Positions 18,854 to 30,099 are shown, counted from the first letter of the stretch. The stretch is DNA of 61,103 nucleotides from an uncultured Pseudomonadales bacterium (GCA_947494095.1 CANLTI010000029.1:1-61103); one strand, 5' to 3'. Program-made: numbers and translations. The notes: generated from the sequence alone by a model not told the origin.

Positions 18854-19489
18854 ATGACAATTACAAAAGAATTTTTAGCACCGTTAGGCGTAATGCCCGT
18901 TATTGTTTTAGATGCAGTAGAAGATGCCGTGCCTGTTGCGCAAGCGTTGCAAAAAGGCGGTATTACTTCGGTCGAAATCACTTTGCGTACCCCGGTAGCA
19001 ATTGATTGCATTAAAGCGGTTAAAGCGGCATGCCCCGATTTGATCGTAGGTTGTGGCACGGTGGTGTGTGAAAAAGACTTAGAGCGTGTTGCCGAAGCTG
19101 GTGTTGATTTTGCCGTATCGCCAGGCATGACCGAAGCGTTAGTCAAAAAAGCACAAGCGTTGAATGTAAAATTGTTGCCGGGTGTGTCCACTTGCTCAGA
19201 AGTGTTGCAAGGCATGGAGCTAGGCTTAACCTGCTTTAAATTATTCCCCGCGACAGCGGTAGGCGGCATACCCTTGCTTAAGTCTATTAATGGCCCATTG
19301 CCGCAAGTCACTTTTTGCCCAACTGGCGGTTTAACTATGGATGGCTTTACCGACTTTTTGGCGCTACCTAACGTGGCGTGCGTGGGTGGCTCTTGGTTGG
19401 TACCCAAAGCCGCTGTGCAGGCGAAAGATTGGCAAGCGATTACCGATATTGCCGCTCAAACGGTTGCCAAAATCAAAGCTATGTCGTAA
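18854..19489 (+). CDS. eda: KDPG/KHG aldolase
   Basis: 211 residues. It splits 2-keto-3-deoxy-6-phosphogluconate into pyruvate and glyceraldehyde-3-phosphate. Class I aldolase residues are in place: SVEITLRTPVA (E41, R45) and the Schiff-base lysine in TCFKLFPA (K129). Directly downstream of edd, completing the two-step Entner-Doudoroff core; followed by a strong terminator. Confidence 0.97.
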   Translation: MTITKEFLAPLGVMPVIVLDAVEDAVPVAQALQKGGITSVEITLRTPVAIDCIKAVKAACPDLIVGCGTVVCEKDLERVAEAGVDFAVSPGMTEALVKKAQALNVKLLPGVSTCSEVLQGMELGLTCFKLFPATAVGGIPLLKSINGPLPQVTFCPTGGLTMDGFTDFLALPNVACVGGSWLVPKAAVQAKDWQAITDIAAQTVAKIKAMS

Positions 19490-19510
19490 TGCCGCGCGCT
19501 ATGTGACATC

Positions 19511-19532
19511 AAGGCCCTTAGGGGCCTTTTTT
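19511..19532 (+). terminator. Rho-independent terminator after eda
   Basis: AAGGCCC and GGGCCTT arms around a TTAG loop, followed by a run of T, 22 bp past the eda stop codon. Confidence 0.88.
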
Positions 19533-19683
19533 GTGCCTGCTATTTTTTTGGAGTAGAGTTTTATTACGCAAGCTTGCCGCGAGTGCATCTGGTAGAATTG
19601 CGCACAAATTTTTAGCCAACGACTGACAGTGATAATTTAAGGGCTGAAGGTATCGGTATGGCAGTTTAATAAGCGGTAACAAT

Positions 19684-21024
19684 ATGATAAATAAAAACGG
19701 TAAAGTGGGCTTTGTTTCGTTGGGCTGCCCTAAGGCGTTGGTTGACTCTGAGCGTATTTTAACCCAGCTCAGTGTTGATGGTTATGATTTGGTAGATAGC
19801 TATCAAAACGCGGATGTGGTGGTGATTAACACCTGTGGTTTTATTGATAGCGCCAAGCAAGAGTCAATGGACGCCATCAAAGAAGCCATGGCCGAAAATG
19901 GCAAAGTGATTGTGACAGGCTGCATGGGTAAAGGTGTAGATGCCGATGCGATTAAGCAAGCCAACCCCGATGTACTCAGTGTGAGTGGCCCAGCCGACTA
20001 TGACTCGGTCATGAATGCAGTGCATCAATTTATACCGCCAACACCTGCGCAGCACAACCCATTGATTGATTTAGTGCCGCCGCAAGGCATCAAGTTAACG
20101 CCTAAGCATTATGCCTATTTAAAAATATCTGAGGGGTGTAATCACCGTTGCAGTTTTTGTATTATCCCCGCGATGCGTGGCGATTTAGTGAGCCGCCCGT
20201 TAACCGATGTGGTAACTGAGGCTAAAAAGCTAGTCGAAAGCGGCGTACAAGAGCTATTGGTTATCTCGCAAGATACCAGTGCTTATGGTATTGATGTGAA
20301 ATTTAAACTCGATTTAGTCGAGGGCCTAGAAACCCGCATGCAAGATTTGGCTGTTGCATTAGGCGAGTTAGGGGTGTGGGTGCGCATGCATTATGTTTAC
20401 CCTTATCCGCATGTTGATAAAGTGATTCCGTTAATGGCGCAAGGTAAAATATTGCCATATTTGGATATTCCTTTTCAGCATGCCAGCCCGCGTATTTTAA
20501 AGCTCATGAAGCGCCCAGCGCATAGCGAAAAAGTCCTGCACCGCATTAAACAGTGGCGAGAAATATGCCCTGAACTTGTTATTCGCTCAACCTTTATTGT
20601 GGGCTTCCCCGGTGAAACCGAAGCCGAATTTCAAGAGCTATTAGACTTTTTAGAAGAGGCGCAATTAGATCGCGTAGGCTGCTTTAAGTATTCTCCTGTT
20701 GATGGTGCCAAGGCCAATGATTTACCCGATCATATTCCTGAAGATATCCAGCAAGCGCGTTGGGAGCGCTTTATGGCCAAGCAACAAGAGATATCAACCA
20801 ATCGCTTAGCCAAAAAAGTGGGCACTATTCAAGAAATGCTTGTCGATGGTATTGAAGATGGCGTAGCCTTTGGCCGGACCAAAGCCGATGCTCCCGAAAT
20901 TGACGGTCAAATATCATTAGATAGCGACTATGGCTTACAGCCGGGTCATCGCTTAAATGTTCGTATTACAGGCTCCGATGAATATGACCTTTGGGGTGTA
21001 CCAGCGGATATGGACGAAGAATAG
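19684..21024 (+). CDS. rimO: Ribosomal protein uS12 methylthiotransferase RimO
   Basis: 446 residues, standard length. A radical-SAM enzyme that methylthiolates an aspartate of ribosomal protein S12. The N-terminal UPF0004 domain has three cluster cysteines (C15, C51, C80), the radical-SAM motif CNHRCSFC supplies C152, C156 and C159, and the C-terminal TRAM domain ends in [12 protein letters not shown]. The start ATG lacks a strong ribosome site. It appears monocistronic. Confidence 0.97.
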   Translation: MINKNGKVGFVSLGCPKALVDSERILTQLSVDGYDLVDSYQNADVVVINTCGFIDSAKQESMDAIKEAMAENGKVIVTGCMGKGVDADAIKQANPDVLSVSGPADYDSVMNAVHQFIPPTPAQHNPLIDLVPPQGIKLTPKHYAYLKISEGCNHRCSFCIIPAMRGDLVSRPLTDVVTEAKKLVESGVQELLVISQDTSAYGIDVKFKLDLVEGLETRMQDLAVALGELGVWVRMHYVYPYPHVDKVIPLMAQGKILPYLDIPFQHASPRILKLMKRPAHSEKVLHRIKQWREICPELVIRSTFIVGFPGETEAEFQELLDFLEEAQLDRVGCFKYSPVDGAKANDLPDHIPEDIQQARWERFMAKQQEISTNRLAKKVGTIQEMLVDGIEDGVAFGRTKADAPEIDGQISLDSDYGLQPGHRLNVRITGSDEYDLWGVPADMDEE

Positions 21025-21129
21025 CTAACATTGCTGTGGGTGTACCACTGTAATGTGAGGCACGCTGTGAATATTCTAATATCACAGCGTGTATACCTGT
21101 TTTTTATCATTTGATTAAAAGGAAATATC

Positions 21130-21513
21130 ATGGATTATTTTTGGTTTTCAGTGTTTGTTGCGTTACAGGCACTGTTATTATTTACCTTGGCAATGCGTGT
21201 ATCGTTATTGCGCATAAAGTTTAAAATATCAACCGGCGATGGTGATAACAAAACCTTATTTGCTGCTATTCGCGCCCAAGGCAACGCCATCGAGCAAGTG
21301 CCTATGTTTGCTTTTTTATTACTCGCATTAACATTGAATGAATTGCCTAGTATGTACTTAAGTACACTAGTGACCGCCTTCACGCTAGCCCGCGTCGCGC
21401 ACGCAGTCGGTATGAACCACCAAGTTTTTATCGCACGGCGCTTAGGGGCTGGGATAACGTATTTATTGCAACTGGTCGCTGTGTTTATGTTGTGTTGGCA
21501 GATTTTTTATTAA
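21130..21513 (+). CDS. MAPEG-family small membrane protein
   Basis: 127 residues with four hydrophobic helices. The segment RAQGNAIEQVPMFAFLLLAL with ARVAHAVGM and RRLGAGITYLLQL matches the MAPEG fold (microsomal glutathione-S-transferase-like proteins such as E. coli YecN). Activity is unknown for most bacterial members. GGAAA precedes the ATG. A family-1 element starts only 9 bp past the stop codon. Confidence 0.85.
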   Translation: MDYFWFSVFVALQALLLFTLAMRVSLLRIKFKISTGDGDNKTLFAAIRAQGNAIEQVPMFAFLLLALTLNELPSMYLSTLVTAFTLARVAHAVGMNHQVFIARRLGAGITYLLQLVAVFMLCWQIFY

Positions 21514-21522
21514 CGTTTTTTC

Positions 21523-21759
21523 GTAACTATTCAGAGGTGCGGAAATCGGGCGCTAATGAATCATTGACTGTGCCGCTCAAGCCATCTGCGACTTTGTGCT
21601 CCTCGACTTTGTGCTCCTGCAAAGTCTAATCTTGCATATCCCTATGCAGGTGCAAAGTCTAACCCTTGCTTTACCTGCAAGGTCCGGCGCTTAAATGCCC
21701 AGAAAACAACTCATCATCACCCTGTTAAGAAGGGTTTTTGGGTTCGGCTGAATAGTTAC
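21523..21759 (-). mobile_element. Family-1 miniature element, copy B (237 bp)
   Basis: Perfect 12-bp terminal inverted repeats GTAACTATTCAG/CTGAATAGTTAC, flanked by a perfect 8-bp target duplication GTTTTTTC (21515-21522 and 21760-21767). Non-coding. The remaining intergenic sequence to 22025 shows no gene or clear signal. Confidence 0.92.
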
Positions 21760-22025
21760 GTTTTTTCTTTGGCTGATTTAGGTGCTAATGTTAAATGTAG
21801 CCTGCTAAGAGGTTGGTTGTTTTGGACCCGCACTGTAAGGCTTTAAATGTGGGCTAAGGCAGTGCCCACTATCGACATTTGTTGTAATAAATATACTAAC
21901 CCCTCCTGTGTCAGAATAATTCCACCCCTAATAATTAAAACCGAGGGTAACTATTGCGCCATAGGAAGGGAAGCAAAAAAACATCGGTTGTGCTAATGAT
22001 ATTCGGCTCAGGCTTGCCCGTAATA

Positions 22026-22439
22026 TTAAAAAGTGGCAATGACTTTTACTTTATCGTTAATAGATTCTGAATCAATATAGGCAATGGCATTGGGCTCTTT
22101 CGCAACACGATTTATCACGGCTTCAATGCTACCTAGGGCGTCAGGAGGTGTTCCTTTTCCTGTAAAAATTAGTTTCGACCAATAGGCCTTTATTTGGCTG
22201 GATGATTTATGGAGCACTTTTTTATTAAATTCATCTCTTGCTGTATGGCCTTGCGCCAAATAATAAGGTGTTACCTTGGCGCCTGTAGAAAGCTTACTTT
22301 TTTTACCTAAAAAGATACGTTCTATATCACCTTCTGATATAGAGGCGCTATTTTCTAGATTAACAATAATTGCAATATCGGCACATGCAAGAGTGCTTAA
22401 TCCAAGACTTAAAGTTGTGATTAAAAGTATATTTTTCAT
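22026..22439 (-). CDS. Small PstS-like periplasmic binding-fold protein
   Basis: 137 residues. A signal peptide (cleavage after LACA) is followed by a single short type-2 binding-protein-like segment: IFLGKKSKLSTGAKVTPYYLAQG, ...AYWSKLIFTGKGTPPD and a closing AIAYIDS. This matches the small PstS-like domain proteins common in marine gammaproteobacteria, not a full transporter substrate-binding protein. It starts 9 bp after the porin gene upstream, so the two are one operon. Role unknown; a phosphate or oxyanion link is only by fold. Confidence 0.75.
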   Translation of the reverse strand: MKNILLITTLSLGLSTLACADIAIIVNLENSASISEGDIERIFLGKKSKLSTGAKVTPYYLAQGHTARDEFNKKVLHKSSSQIKAYWSKLIFTGKGTPPDALGSIEAVINRVAKEPNAIAYIDSESINDKVKVIATF

Positions 22440-22448
22440 GACAGCCCC

Positions 22449-23789
22449 TTAAAAAACAAAATCAATAGCTACTCGAAAAAGCTTGCCATCCGAATTATTT
22501 TGTTTGTTATCTTCGATATTATACTCAGCCTTGAGTGCTGCTGAGCTATGAAAATCCCATCTAATACCAATACTTTTATTAGTGGTATCTATAGGCGGAG
22601 ATAAAACAGAACGTAATGTAGTATCTGTGCCAGCAATAACTTGGTTTGAGCCTAGTGCAGTTTGTAATAGTACATCAGAGTTATTCGATGAAAAAGTGGC
22701 CTGATTCGCGGTCAAGTTTGCATTAAGGGTAGCGATATCAATATCGGCAAGTTCTGCTGCTTTTCCATCACTATTTTGTCCTTCAATAGTGCCATAAATA
22801 ATGGTCTCACCAACTCTGGCTCCTATTGTCAGATAATAAGCCGTCGCCTTAGGGAAAAAAGCATCTTTTGTTTCGTATTCCACGGCCTCACTTTCAACAA
22901 TTAAGGCACGCCAATCAATACTAAAGCCAATACCGGCAAAATACCCTCGGTCATCTACCGTATCGACTTGGTCTGCGATCTCTAAATATGATGCTGAAAA
23001 TGAGGAGTACTGAGAGGCAAAGCCTGCCAATTCGTTAGAAAAGCTATTATCTATTGTGCTTAATCGCGTAGACTCTGCAGTAAAGCCAGCCGATAAATCA
23101 CCCGTGCTTGCTGATAAACTGGAAAATCCAGCTACAATGCCATCAATATCTGTTGACGCAAAGGAAACATCTGCCTGAAGGTAGCTTGCTCTAAGGCTGA
23201 ACCAATCCCATGATCCCTGCCAAGAAAACCCCATAAGGGTATCGTACTCTGCTCGAGCTGTGGTGCCGGTAAATGTAGAGTCTATCTTTCCTAAAATGAT
23301 TTGCAAAGCTGAATCAATAGGGCCAATACTCGTATTGTACAACAGCGATAAGCCATCAAAGCTAGGGAATCTAAGGTTATAAACGCGATCGGGCGCCTCC
23401 AGCCAATTGTAAGCATAGTGAACATCTAAATAATCACTATAGCGATAAAAAGGGGCTTGCATTCGACCTGCATTAAGACGTAGTTCATCGTTAATTTCAT
23501 AAGATAAGTAAGCCCACTCCATTTCAACTTCAAAATCACTGATTCCGCGACTTAAAAATTGAGCTGTAGCAGATAATTTATCTTCTAAGTCAGCATTCAT
23601 TTGCAGAGCAATTAAAGAGCCTTTGCGGAAATCCCAATAATCCTCATATCCGATAACGTCTTGGCCCTCATCGGTACCAAATGCGTGACCTGCCGCAACG
23701 GTGCCAAAGCCTCTGAAATTGATTTCTGCAGTGGCTCCAGTAGCTGTGAGCAACGCTATGCTACCCATAGCTATACCTAGTTTATTCAT
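22449..23789 (-). CDS. Outer-membrane porin-like beta-barrel protein
   Basis: 446 residues. The chosen start (MNKLGIAMGSIALLTATGATAEINFRG) gives a clean signal peptide; a longer frame to 23876 adds an unlikely extension. The mature protein begins EINFRGFGTVAAGHAF, has alternating hydrophobic strands and a C-terminal strand ending in phenylalanine (FRVAIDFVF), the outer-membrane assembly signature. Segments such as LRLNAGRMQAPFYRYSDYLDVHYAY resemble porins coupled to PstS-like domain proteins. Co-transcribed with the small binding protein. Substrate unknown. Confidence 0.8.
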   Translation of the reverse strand: MNKLGIAMGSIALLTATGATAEINFRGFGTVAAGHAFGTDEGQDVIGYEDYWDFRKGSLIALQMNADLEDKLSATAQFLSRGISDFEVEMEWAYLSYEINDELRLNAGRMQAPFYRYSDYLDVHYAYNWLEAPDRVYNLRFPSFDGLSLLYNTSIGPIDSALQIILGKIDSTFTGTTARAEYDTLMGFSWQGSWDWFSLRASYLQADVSFASTDIDGIVAGFSSLSASTGDLSAGFTAESTRLSTIDNSFSNELAGFASQYSSFSASYLEIADQVDTVDDRGYFAGIGFSIDWRALIVESEAVEYETKDAFFPKATAYYLTIGARVGETIIYGTIEGQNSDGKAAELADIDIATLNANLTANQATFSSNNSDVLLQTALGSNQVIAGTDTTLRSVLSPPIDTTNKSIGIRWDFHSSAALKAEYNIEDNKQNNSDGKLFRVAIDFVF

Positions 23790-23928
23790 TATATTATTCG
23801 CCCAAAAAAGTATTAAAATAGAAAGTAACCTATTAGTTATAGTGCTCCTTCTGGTATGTGTCACTATTTGGGGCAATTATTTTTTTGTGTTTTTATATTA
23901 AATCTATCGGGGCGGGCTAAACTAAAAG

Positions 23929-24165
23929 GTAACTATTTAGCCGAATCAAAAAACCCCCTCTTAACAGAGTGTTGATGGGTTGTTTTCTGGGCATTTAAGC
24001 GTCGGGCTTTGCAGGGAAGTAAAGGGTAGGCAGTGCACCTGCATAAGGATATGCAAGATTAGACTTTGCACGAGTATAAAGTCGAGGAGCGCAAAGTCGC
24101 AGATGACTTGAGCGGCTCAGTCAATGATTCATTAGCGCCCAATTTCGGTACCTCTGAATAGTTAC
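23929..24165 (+). mobile_element. Family-1 miniature element, copy C (237 bp)
   Basis: Ends GTAACTATTTAG (one mismatch) and CTGAATAGTTAC. The flanks (ACTAAAAG, GTTAGACT) do not match, so the duplication has decayed or the insertion is old. It lies between the porin promoter side and the ilvY stop codon; its right end is 12 bp from ilvY. Confidence 0.85.
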
Positions 24166-24176
24166 GTTAGACTTAA

Positions 24177-25055
24177 TTATAGTAAATCCCAAAACGCATT
24201 AATGACCGGGCTTTTGAGCCGTTTTTTTAGCACGCATACTCCCACTTCGTATACCTTTAGCTCGGGTTGGTAGTCGAGTTGTCGTACTTTATTGTGTAAT
24301 GGGCTGTTGTCGAGCACAATCGCCGGTACCAAGCCCACGCCAAAGCCCAAGCTCACCATACTAACAATGGCCTCGTTGCCAGCGGCTTGCGCATAAATAG
24401 AGGGTTGTATTTTGTGACTAGCAAACCAGCTATTAATGCGTTTACGGGCAACACCTTGTTCAGACAAAATAAAAGGCACGCCATTAAACGCTTGCGCTAA
24501 AGCGCTTTTTTTGGTGTTGGCTGCAATGGGCCAGGGGTTGTGCTGCGGTGCGATAAAAACAAGGGGCGAGTGAGCAATGGGCCTAAAGCATAAATTGCTG
24601 GGCAAGGCTGTATAGTTGGCGGCAATGGCGATATCTTCGTGGCCTTGGCGCACCCGCTCGACGGCAATGGCAGAGTCACCAGTGTGTACTTTAATGGCAA
24701 TTTTGGGATGAGCATGCCTAAAATTGGCCAAAATATCGTACAAAAAACTGTAACTGGCGGTCACCGAGCAATAAATACTTAAACTGCCCTCTAGCTCTTC
24801 TTGTTGTTGCACGCTATGGCTTAGGGTATTCCATTGTTGCAATATTTGCCTTGCGACAAGTGCCAGCTTATGGCCTTGGCTGGTGAGTGCTACGCTGCGG
24901 TTGTCTCGCTCGACCAGCTGTGTGCCTAGTTCCTCTTCGAGCTGTGCAATACTGCGGCTAAAGGTGGACGGGCTCACATGGCAGCGCTCGGCGGCACGGG
25001 CAAAATGCTGAGTTTGAGCTAGGACGATAAAGTGTTGGAGTTTTTCGCTATTCAT
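24177..25055 (-). CDS. ilvY: LysR-type activator IlvY
   Basis: 292 residues. The N-terminal helix-turn-helix (HFARAAERCHVSPSTFSRSIAQLEEELGTQLVERD) is followed by a LysR effector domain (SLSIYCSVTASYSFLYDIL...). Divergent from ilvC, the classic ilvY-ilvC arrangement in which IlvY binds acetolactate or acetohydroxybutyrate and activates ilvC. A candidate operator lies just upstream of its start. Confidence 0.93.
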   Translation of the reverse strand: MNSEKLQHFIVLAQTQHFARAAERCHVSPSTFSRSIAQLEEELGTQLVERDNRSVALTSQGHKLALVARQILQQWNTLSHSVQQQEELEGSLSIYCSVTASYSFLYDILANFRHAHPKIAIKVHTGDSAIAVERVRQGHEDIAIAANYTALPSNLCFRPIAHSPLVFIAPQHNPWPIAANTKKSALAQAFNGVPFILSEQGVARKRINSWFASHKIQPSIYAQAAGNEAIVSMVSLGFGVGLVPAIVLDNSPLHNKVRQLDYQPELKVYEVGVCVLKKRLKSPVINAFWDLL

Positions 25056-25069
25056 AATATCCCATAATG

Positions 25070-25086
25070 TGCAATGATATGTTGCA
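25070..25086. promoter_or_regulatory. Candidate IlvY operator
   Basis: TGCAATGATATGTTGCA has 5-bp inverted arms (TGCAA/TTGCA) 7 bases apart, 15 bp upstream of the ilvY start in the ilvY-ilvC divergent region. The spacing fits a LysR-type T-N11-A site, and E. coli IlvY sites also contain TTGCAA-like halves. Confidence 0.55.
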
Positions 25087-25271
25087 AATATATCATTTTA
25101 CGAGATGTATAAAAGTCCTTAAACTAGCGCCACTTGAGAATAATTGAATTGTTTCTTAGACTCATGACGTTATTTAACGATTGTATAGTGACGGTTTGTT
25201 TAGCAATACTGACCGATCAGTGATTGAGCGCTGGCACTAGCAACATTGATATTACTCAGCACTACACCTAG

Positions 25272-26297
<1,026 letters not shown>

Positions 26298-26372
26298 TTA
26301 ATAATCTAGCAGCTGGCTTATTGTTAAGGTCTTTTTTTTAAGACCGCTAATTAAAATCAATTAAAGCCTAGC

Positions 26373-26561
26373 GTAACTATTCAGCTCAGCTGACAAGCCT
26401 CACCTGATAGGGTGCTGATGGATTATTTTCTGGGCATTTAAGCGCCGGGCCTTGCAGGGAAAGCAAGGGTTAGGCCGTGTAGGAGCACTAAGTCGCAGAT
26501 GGCTTGAGCGGCCCAGTTAATGATTCATTAGCGCCCAATTTCGGTACCCCTGAATAGTTAC
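26373..26561 (+). mobile_element. Family-1 miniature element, copy D (189 bp)
   Basis: Perfect GTAACTATTCAG/CTGAATAGTTAC ends. Flanks AGCCTAGC (26365-26372) and AACCTGGC (26562-26569) agree at 6 of 8 positions, consistent with a diverged target duplication. A shorter subtype lacking part of the middle. It lies between ilvC and its likely terminator. Confidence 0.85.
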
Positions 26562-26609
26562 AACCTGGCTTTGTTATGTGTTGTTTGCATAATAGAGTCA
26601 GGTTTTTTT
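26562..26609 (+). terminator. Probable terminator for ilvC
   Basis: AACCTGGCT (26562-26570) pairs with AGTCAGGTT (26596-26604) with one mismatch over a 25-base loop, followed by a run of T. Copy D of the family-1 element abuts its left arm, so the insertion seems to have moved the terminator away from ilvC. Confidence 0.5.
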
Positions 26610-26627
26610 ATGGATTGCGGTTTTGTA

Positions 26628-27221
26628 TTAATATCCGCGAATACGGTAAATGGCGGTTTCGCCAAATAAGTTAGGCCTAAGGGGGTGCAGCCATTTACCG
26701 GGGGCTCTTTCGGCGGCTACTTGCCTGTCGATAATGGTATAATTTAATTGTTTGCACAAAACTTCAAAATCTTTAAGTGTACAAAAGTGAATGTTAGGTG
26801 TGTTGTACCATTCAAACGGGAGCAAATCTGAGACGGGCATTTTACCGCCAATGGCTAAATGCCAGCGTGCTCGCCAGTGGCCAAAATTGGGGAAGGTGAC
26901 GATGGCTTCGCGACCTACGCGCATCATCTCGGCTAACACTTTATCGGGGTAGTGCATTGTTTGTAGTACTTGCGACATAATAACGGTATCAAAGCTCTGG
27001 TCGGCAAAGTTCTTTAAGCCGTCATCTAGGTTTTGCTCAATAACGTTAATGCCTCTTTTAACACAGCCTAATATACCGGCTTCACTAATTTCTAAGCCGT
27101 AACCATTAATATGTTTGGTTTTTTTTAGGTGCTCTAACAAGCTGCCATCGCCGCAGCCTAAATCTAAAATGTGTGCGTTGGGTTGGACCCAGTTTTCGAT
27201 AATTTTTTGATCTAGGCGCAT
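26628..27221 (-). CDS. metW: Methionine biosynthesis protein MetW
   Basis: 197 residues. A class I methyltransferase-like fold with the glycine motif [15 protein letters not shown] (about 18-32) and the MetW-typical [17 protein letters not shown] and [11 protein letters not shown]. MetW is required for MetX activity in several proteobacteria. Its start overlaps the metX end by 10 bp, so they are translationally coupled. Confidence 0.95.
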   Translation of the reverse strand: MRLDQKIIENWVQPNAHILDLGCGDGSLLEHLKKTKHINGYGLEISEAGILGCVKRGINVIEQNLDDGLKNFADQSFDTVIMSQVLQTMHYPDKVLAEMMRVGREAIVTFPNFGHWRARWHLAIGGKMPVSDLLPFEWYNTPNIHFCTLKDFEVLCKQLNYTIIDRQVAAERAPGKWLHPLRPNLFGETAIYRIRGY

Positions 27222-28384
27222 GCGTTGGCTACCTTTTGCATATAGCTTGAAAACAACGCTTCATAGCGTGGTTGGTCGGGGACTAAAAAGGCGTCGTGGC
27301 CGTAGGGCGATTCTATGCGTGCATAAAAAACATTTTTATTAGCATGGAGTAAGGCGGTGGCAATTTCGTGTGAGCGCTCGGGGGCAAAGCGCCAATCGCT
27401 ATCAAAGGCCATAACGGCAAAATCGCACTGGGCCTTTTTAAAGGCTTCGACAGGGTTATTGTTGTACTCGCGGGCCAGATCAAAATAATCGAGTGCGCGG
27501 GTCATTAAAATATAGGTATTAGCATCAAAGGCTTTAGCAAATTTGCGTCCCTGATAACGCAGGTAGCTTTCTATTTGAAACTCTACAGGTTCATCGGTGC
27601 CTTGCGCGAAGGTGCCTGAGCGTAACTGGCGGCCAAATTTCTCGCCCATGCCATCATCGGATAAATAGGTAATATGACCGATCATTCGCGCTACACCTAA
27701 GCCTGATTCGGGGAGTGTGTTATGCCGTAGGTACTCGCCGCTTTGGTAGTTTGGGTCGGCCATAATGGCTTGGCGTGCCGTTTGGTTAAAGGCAATGTTT
27801 TGCGCTGTGAGTTTCATTGCGCTTGCAATGACCACGCAGTGGCGCAAGCGATCGGGATATTCTAGCGCCCAGCGCATCGCTTGCATGCCACCCAAACTCC
27901 CGCCAACAACCGCAGCCCATCGTGCAATGCCTAAATAATCTGCAAGGCGGGCTTGGTTGTGAACCCAGTCACGTACGCGCAAAGGTGGAAAGCGGCTACC
28001 CCAAGGCTGGCCGTCTTCGGGGTTGATGCTAGTGGGGCCGGTGGAGCCGTCACAGCCGCCTAGGTTGTTGAGCGCCACCACATAAAGGTGGTTGGTGTCT
28101 ATTGCTTTACCCGGGCCTATATAGGCATCCCACCATCCCGGCTTATCATCACCTTCGTAAAAGCCTGCGGCATGTTGATTGCCGGATAGGGCGTGGCAAA
28201 TTAATACGGCATTGCTTTTATTGCTATTTAAAGTGCCGTAGGTTTCTACCATTAACTCAAAGTTGTCGAGCGTACGGCCACAAGCGAGAGTGAGCGGTTC
28301 ATCAAAGCGAATAAGCTTGGGCTTCACGATGCCGACCGAATCAGCTTGTGGTTGCACAGGTGTTGTTGGTGTTGTATGAGGCAT
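27212..28384 (-). CDS. metX: Homoserine O-acyltransferase MetX
   Basis: 390 residues. An alpha/beta hydrolase with nucleophile S163 in [14 protein letters not shown], a downstream FDSDWRF aspartate and a YGHDAFL histidine. It acylates homoserine in methionine synthesis. MetX sequences alone do not reveal succinyl versus acetyl donor; MetW-linked enzymes of gammaproteobacteria are often succinyltransferases. No SAM riboswitch or clear MET box was found in the short leader. Confidence 0.95.
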   Translation of the reverse strand: MPHTTPTTPVQPQADSVGIVKPKLIRFDEPLTLACGRTLDNFELMVETYGTLNSNKSNAVLICHALSGNQHAAGFYEGDDKPGWWDAYIGPGKAIDTNHLYVVALNNLGGCDGSTGPTSINPEDGQPWGSRFPPLRVRDWVHNQARLADYLGIARWAAVVGGSLGGMQAMRWALEYPDRLRHCVVIASAMKLTAQNIAFNQTARQAIMADPNYQSGEYLRHNTLPESGLGVARMIGHITYLSDDGMGEKFGRQLRSGTFAQGTDEPVEFQIESYLRYQGRKFAKAFDANTYILMTRALDYFDLAREYNNNPVEAFKKAQCDFAVMAFDSDWRFAPERSHEIATALLHANKNVFYARIESPYGHDAFLVPDQPRYEALFSSYMQKVANACA

Positions 28385-28539
28385 GAGTGACCACTTAGTA
28401 TCTATGCACTAACCTAACCGCCGCAATATACCGTAGTAATGTGCGTGGCGTATTAGTCTTAGGGGGTTGCAAATGATGCTGCAGAGGATACTGGCATAGG
28501 CGCGCGCTGGCCAGTATTTAGCGTACATTAAGGATAAAC

Positions 28540-28701
28540 GTAACTATTCAGAGGTACCGAAATTGGGCGCTAATGAATCATTTACTGGGCCGCTCAAGCC
28601 ATCCATGGTCGCTATATAAGCGCTCCCGGCGCTTAAATGCCCAGAAAATAATCCATCAGGACCCTATCAGGTGAGGCTTGTCAGCCGAGCTGAATAGTTA
28701 C
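28540..28701 (-). mobile_element. Family-1 miniature element, copy E (162 bp)
   Basis: Perfect 12-bp ends and a perfect 8-bp target duplication GGATAAAC (28532-28539, 28702-28709). The shortest copy: the central module with the CTCCTGCAAAGTC motif is missing. Lies between metX and the TPR lipoprotein gene. The other parts of 28385-28845 show no further feature. Confidence 0.92.
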
Positions 28702-28845
28702 GGATAAACTATTATACTTGGGTTGTTGGTGAATATGCGATAGTAGCAGGGCGCTGCGGAAGTAGTGCCCTGCTAAGAGCATGAACGTACGGCATTTTAT
28801 TGTGTAAATTTATAATGCTCACTATGAGTGATGGAATTGAATTGT

Positions 28846-29946
28846 ATGAAGTTTGTTCGTTTATTGATATGTATTATGTTGGCCTCTTGTTCAGCATCAG
28901 AAAGTGAGAAGCAAAACCTCCAAGCGACTAAGCCTTCGTCAGATGTTACGCAAAAAGAGTGTGGCAGTGATCAAGCTCCTTGCTCTAAACCTAGTCTACT
29001 TAGCATTGATGAATTAGAGGCGATTAATCGTGAGTACTTTTACACCAAGCCTAAGGCCCGAGTATATACAGCGCCTTCGTTGAATACGGAGGCACCAGCC
29101 GACAGTGAAAATACGATAGTCAATGGAAGGCAGATTGCTATTTATCGGCGTGTTGCGGGTCAGTTGTACCAAATAGCAATCCTAGAATCTAAAAGCGAAA
29201 CGGATTTTGAAGGTTGTTGGTTGACTGTTGATACTGTGGGGCAGTATGACGGCAAGCCTTTGCTTAAAACTATTTGCCGCTATAGTGGCACGGGTCACTT
29301 CTTTGAAGAGCAAGTCTATTTGATAGACGCTAATGAACTAAAGCCTGTAGCCTATAATGTAGAAAAAATGCAATTACCTCACAAGCCGTTAGCTGATGCC
29401 GAAGCGCGATTGACTATTACTAATGATGCTATTGCCTATACCACCACAGCAAAGCCTCGGTATTGTAATAATTGTAAAAAATCATTCTCGGCGCAATTTG
29501 AAATCAAAAAAACATCATCGGGCGAGCTTTATTTTTCTTATCTTAAAGATAGCTACAAGCCCTTTTTTACGACTGAGTCGAATGTTGAAAATAAAAAAGG
29601 ATTGGTGTTTTATCGTGCTAAAAGTTACAGTGAAGCGATTAAGCACTTTATTTTGGCCACTCAACTTGATGTGTCTAATTACGAAGCATTTGCAAATTTA
29701 GGCCTGTCGTATTTAAAGGCGAATAAAATGGATGAGTCTATTGCTGCTTCAATGCAGGCTTATCAGGGGGCTGCGGCGCCACAAAAAGCGAATGCGGCGT
29801 ATAATATAGGTCTGGCGTACGAGAAAAAATCTGATTTCAACTTGGCGCTTAAATATTACACCGATGCTAGTCGTATAAAAGCAACCGATGCGCGCAAAGA
29901 GGCTGTAGTCAGAATGCGTGACTTAGTCAAGCGTAAAAATCAATAA
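28846..29946 (+). CDS. TPR-repeat lipoprotein
   Basis: 366 residues from the start MKFVRLLICIMLASCS, whose lipobox LASC predicts a lipoprotein; an upstream GTG/ATG adds six residues. The middle (about 60-230) has no recognisable domain and holds a CNNCK cysteine pair. The C-terminal 110 residues are three TPR-like helices pairs (YSEAIKHFILATQLDVSNYEAFANLGLSYLK and two more). Probably a periplasmic scaffold. Monocistronic, ending at a bidirectional terminator. Function unknown. Confidence 0.75.
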   Translation: MKFVRLLICIMLASCSASESEKQNLQATKPSSDVTQKECGSDQAPCSKPSLLSIDELEAINREYFYTKPKARVYTAPSLNTEAPADSENTIVNGRQIAIYRRVAGQLYQIAILESKSETDFEGCWLTVDTVGQYDGKPLLKTICRYSGTGHFFEEQVYLIDANELKPVAYNVEKMQLPHKPLADAEARLTITNDAIAYTTTAKPRYCNNCKKSFSAQFEIKKTSSGELYFSYLKDSYKPFFTTESNVENKKGLVFYRAKSYSEAIKHFILATQLDVSNYEAFANLGLSYLKANKMDESIAASMQAYQGAAAPQKANAAYNIGLAYEKKSDFNLALKYYTDASRIKATDARKEAVVRMRDLVKRKNQ

Positions 29947-30066
29947 ATACCTTTGGAATTTACTGTGCGGCTGTAATCAATCTAATAATTTTTGGGTGCC
30001 GCTTTTAAACAACACTGTTGCTACTTGATTTAAAAAATGTTGTTGCTTGATTTAAAAGTTGGAGCA

Positions 30067-30099
30067 ATAAAAAAGGCGCTTAAAGCGCCTTTTTTATTA
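30067..30099. terminator. Bidirectional terminator
   Basis: A 14-bp perfect stem (AATAAAAAAGGCGC and its complement) with a 5-base loop, between the convergent TPR lipoprotein gene and the DUF885 gene. Confidence 0.88.

Noticed and set aside
28385..28539. SAM riboswitch or MetJ box before metX.
   Set aside because: No box repeats (AGACGTCT) or riboswitch core recognised in the short leader.
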